NCBI RefSeq assembly: GCF_025561425.1
Contig: NZ_CP094824.1
Coordinates: forward strand, 1,922,001 to 1,986,000
Reading direction: 5' to 3'
DNA length: 64,000 nt
Source: Mammaliicoccus sciuri
GTDB taxonomy: Bacteria; Bacillota; Bacilli; Staphylococcales; Staphylococcaceae
In this document: positions 62,349 through 64,000 of the stretch, in pieces
Numbering within the stretch: position 1 is the first letter of the stretch
Layout: every line of letters begins with the position of its first letter
Notes under the pieces: generated by a model
Database searches by the model: none
Seen by the model: the letters and a program-made list of their open reading frames with translations, nothing else
Told to the model about the DNA's origin: nothing
Translations under genes and position numbers: made by a program

Positions 62349-64000
62349 TTATTTCTCTTTCACTTCTTTAATGACTAAATTATCTAATACGAAATCTTTA
62401 GTTCCTTCAAAGTTGACTTGCCCTTCATTTTTAACACCTTTATTGTCTGCCTTCTTATCTGTTGACGCTATGCCAATCCAAGTTTGACCATTTTTATGAC
62501 CTTTAATTTTCGTTTTGAATTGACGATGTTTTTTATTATCTACAGTACCTTTCAAAGGTGTTTCTTTGTATTTTTGATTATCAATACTGTCGTTACCTGT
62601 AGCAAAAGCATATGTGTCATCGGATCCTGATTCATAATCGAATGAAACTTCATATGTCTTATTTGGTTCAAATCTAAAGTTTTGCGGTATCGTTTGATAA
62701 GCAAGTTTATTCTTTTCTACTTGACCATTAATTTTTAATGACCATGTACCATCGATAACATCACTTATACGTTTATTATTCCATCCGCGTTGTGTATATG
62801 GTGCATGTTTTTCAGATAAGTGTGTTCTATTATCCTCTACACCTTCAATATCAGAAACGACAAATGGGAATATGCCTTGAGGTACTTTTTCAAAATTTTG
62901 TTTAAACACATTATCTTGTGAATATAATTGTTGATCATTTTCGAAAATTCGAATGTCATCAAAATATGTGACACCTTCACCTTTATCTCTAGAAAGTGTT
63001 AAAGTTGCTTTACCATTTTTAGGTGCTTTAAAGTACACATACATATTTTGAAAATAACTGTCGTTACCTTTCGTTGCAGATTCTTTAGTTGTATTATGAG
63101 CGTTAGCTTTAACATAATTTTTAGCGATAGATTTAGTTGTATAATTTTGATGTGTCGTACCATCTGCATCTACACTAATACGTGCTTTTTGATCACTTCG
63201 ATTATCCACACCAACATAAACTGCATATTGTTTACCTGGTTTCAAATCTGTTAATTTTTGTTTCAATTCAACATTTTTCTTCGGATTGTTAATCGTTAAC
63301 ATATTGTCACTACTGTTAGATTTCGTAATAGAAACGTCTTTTTTAGACCCTTTAATTTTCCAATCTTTAAGATTTTCTGCATTAAATCCTGGATCTTTAA
63401 TATGCATATCTTCTCCGTATTTTACTTTCTCATTACGTTGTTTTGATTTATACAATACATATGGAGTATTTGCTTTAACATTGCTTAAAGTAACTTTTCC
63501 ATCTTTAACGCGCACATTATCTACATACTGACGACCATGCTCTGTTAGTTGGTATAATTTTAAATGCTTACTTTTCCAACCTTTTGGTAATTCCCAAGTT
63601 GATTCTCCACCATCTTCATTATAATGATAGAGCTTTTGTTTCTTACTGTTTAATTGCTTACCATTTTCATCCCAGTTCCATGGAATTAAATATTTATTGC
63701 CATCTAATATCTTCTGACCATTTAACGTTATCGTTCTAGATCTGTAGTTTTCTTTGTCATTTTCATAATCATTAGATTTACGTTTAATGACTACTTTATC
63801 CTTACCATTTTTTAATTGGATTTCCATTTCAGGTGTCCATTCAACAGTTTGGTCATTTGCTGTCATTTTGACTGGTTTACCATCTACCCACTTCGTAACT
63901 TCAAAGTGCTGTAAGTATTTCGTAGATAAATTTGTTTTAAAAATATTATTAATATATTCATCAAAGTTGTTTCTACCTTGCCAACCTTCAAAATCTTTCA
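62349..64000 (-). CDS. Endo-alpha-N-acetylgalactosaminidase, GH101 (C-terminal part; 5' end outside window)
   Basis: The open frame runs without a stop from the right edge; the ATG at 63866 is internal. 550 residues are visible. The part nearest the edge (FEGWQGRNNFDEYINNIF, TKYLQHFEVTKW) matches the end of the GH101 catalytic region of pneumococcal SpGH101. A beta-domain (SRTITLNGQKIL, LIPWNWDENGK) and two galactose-binding-like domains (YAVYVGVDNRSDQKARISV; YFDDIRIFEN; GIFPFVVSDIEGVEDNRTHLSEKHAPYTQRGW) follow. GH101 enzymes release Gal-GalNAc from O-linked mucin glycans. No LPXTG motif at the visible C terminus, so it is secreted or held otherwise. Confidence 0.9.
   Translation of the reverse strand, partial: KDFEGWQGRNNFDEYINNIFKTNLSTKYLQHFEVTKWVDGKPVKMTANDQTVEWTPEMEIQLKNGKDKVVIKRKSNDYENDKENYRSRTITLNGQKILDGNKYLIPWNWDENGKQLNSKKQKLYHYNEDGGESTWELPKGWKSKHLKLYQLTEHGRQYVDNVRVKDGKVTLSNVKANTPYVLYKSKQRNEKVKYGEDMHIKDPGFNAENLKDWKIKGSKKDVSITKSNSSDNMLTINNPKKNVELKQKLTDLKPGKQYAVYVGVDNRSDQKARISVDADGTTHQNYTTKSIAKNYVKANAHNTTKESATKGNDSYFQNMYVYFKAPKNGKATLTLSRDKGEGVTYFDDIRIFENDQQLYSQDNVFKQNFEKVPQGIFPFVVSDIEGVEDNRTHLSEKHAPYTQRGWNNKRISDVIDGTWSLKINGQVEKNKLAYQTIPQNFRFEPNKTYEVSFDYESGSDDTYAFATGNDSIDNQKYKETPLKGTVDNKKHRQFKTKIKGHKNGQTWIGIASTDKKADNKGVKNEGQVNFEGTKDFVLDNLVIKEVKEK

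Overview
The window is low-GC Gram-positive DNA from a Staphylococcaceae genome (Staphylococcus sensu lato; I cannot fix the species). The order gmk-rpoZ-coaBC-priA-def-fmt-rsmB-rlmN-stp-pknB, the pyr operon, and the mraZ-to-ileS cell-division cluster with a bshC neighbour is the staphylococcal one, and the encoded proteins have staphylococcal lengths and motifs. A class 1B pyrD with pyrK sits inside the pyr operon; as far as I recall, S. aureus does not have this, so a sciuri-type relative is possible but unproven. There are no rRNA or tRNA genes.

Layout. 1-7.8 kb (minus): a partial S41-peptidase-like gene, then pknB, stp, rlmN, rsmB, fmt and def. 7.8-10.9 kb: an accessory patch holding a nuclease-like NERD gene cut by an IS3-family (IS150-type) element, a 40-bp hairpin repeat array and a YrhK-like gene. 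10.9-15.5 kb (minus): priA, coaBC, rpoZ, gmk. 15.6-19.7 kb: rqcH/fbpA, a VOC protein, a 28-residue membrane peptide and an SdcS-type transporter. 19.8-33.2 kb (minus): the pyr operon with two PyrR attenuators, then rluD and lspA. 33.2-40.4 kb: a mobile-element patch between lspA and ileS. It holds a degenerate second copy of the same IS3-family element, inserted in the end hairpin of an IS200-like element, plus an LPXTG surface protein, a fragment related to the tail of the neighbouring protease, an IS110-family element with a candidate bridge RNA, and a secreted trypsin-like protease. 40.4-59.1 kb (minus): T-box-controlled ileS, divIVA, ylmH, yggT, sepF, yggS, pgeF, ftsZ, ftsA, divIB, murD, mraY, pbp1, ftsL, rsmH, mraZ, bshC. 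59.2-64 kb: an acetyltransferase, a YdcF-like membrane protein, a broken branched-chain aminotransferase paralogue that also lacks its PLP lysine, a 41-bp hairpin array, and the C-terminal half of a GH101 endo-alpha-N-acetylgalactosaminidase running off the end.

How the genes work together. The core blocks link envelope-stress signalling (PknB/Stp), ribosome and translation maturation (RlmN, RsmB, Fmt, Def, RluD, RqcH, IleS), pyrimidine synthesis under PyrR control, lipoprotein maturation (LspA), and septum and peptidoglycan synthesis under MraZ control. The accessory patches carry secreted or surface factors (LPXTG protein, serine protease, GH101) among insertion sequences.

Most interesting signals: two unlinked tandem arrays of 40/41-bp hairpin units whose stems change sequence while staying paired; a structured RNA candidate downstream of the IS200 tnpA; the IS110 noncoding end; and two apparent pseudoenzymes (the S41-like protein and the aminotransferase).
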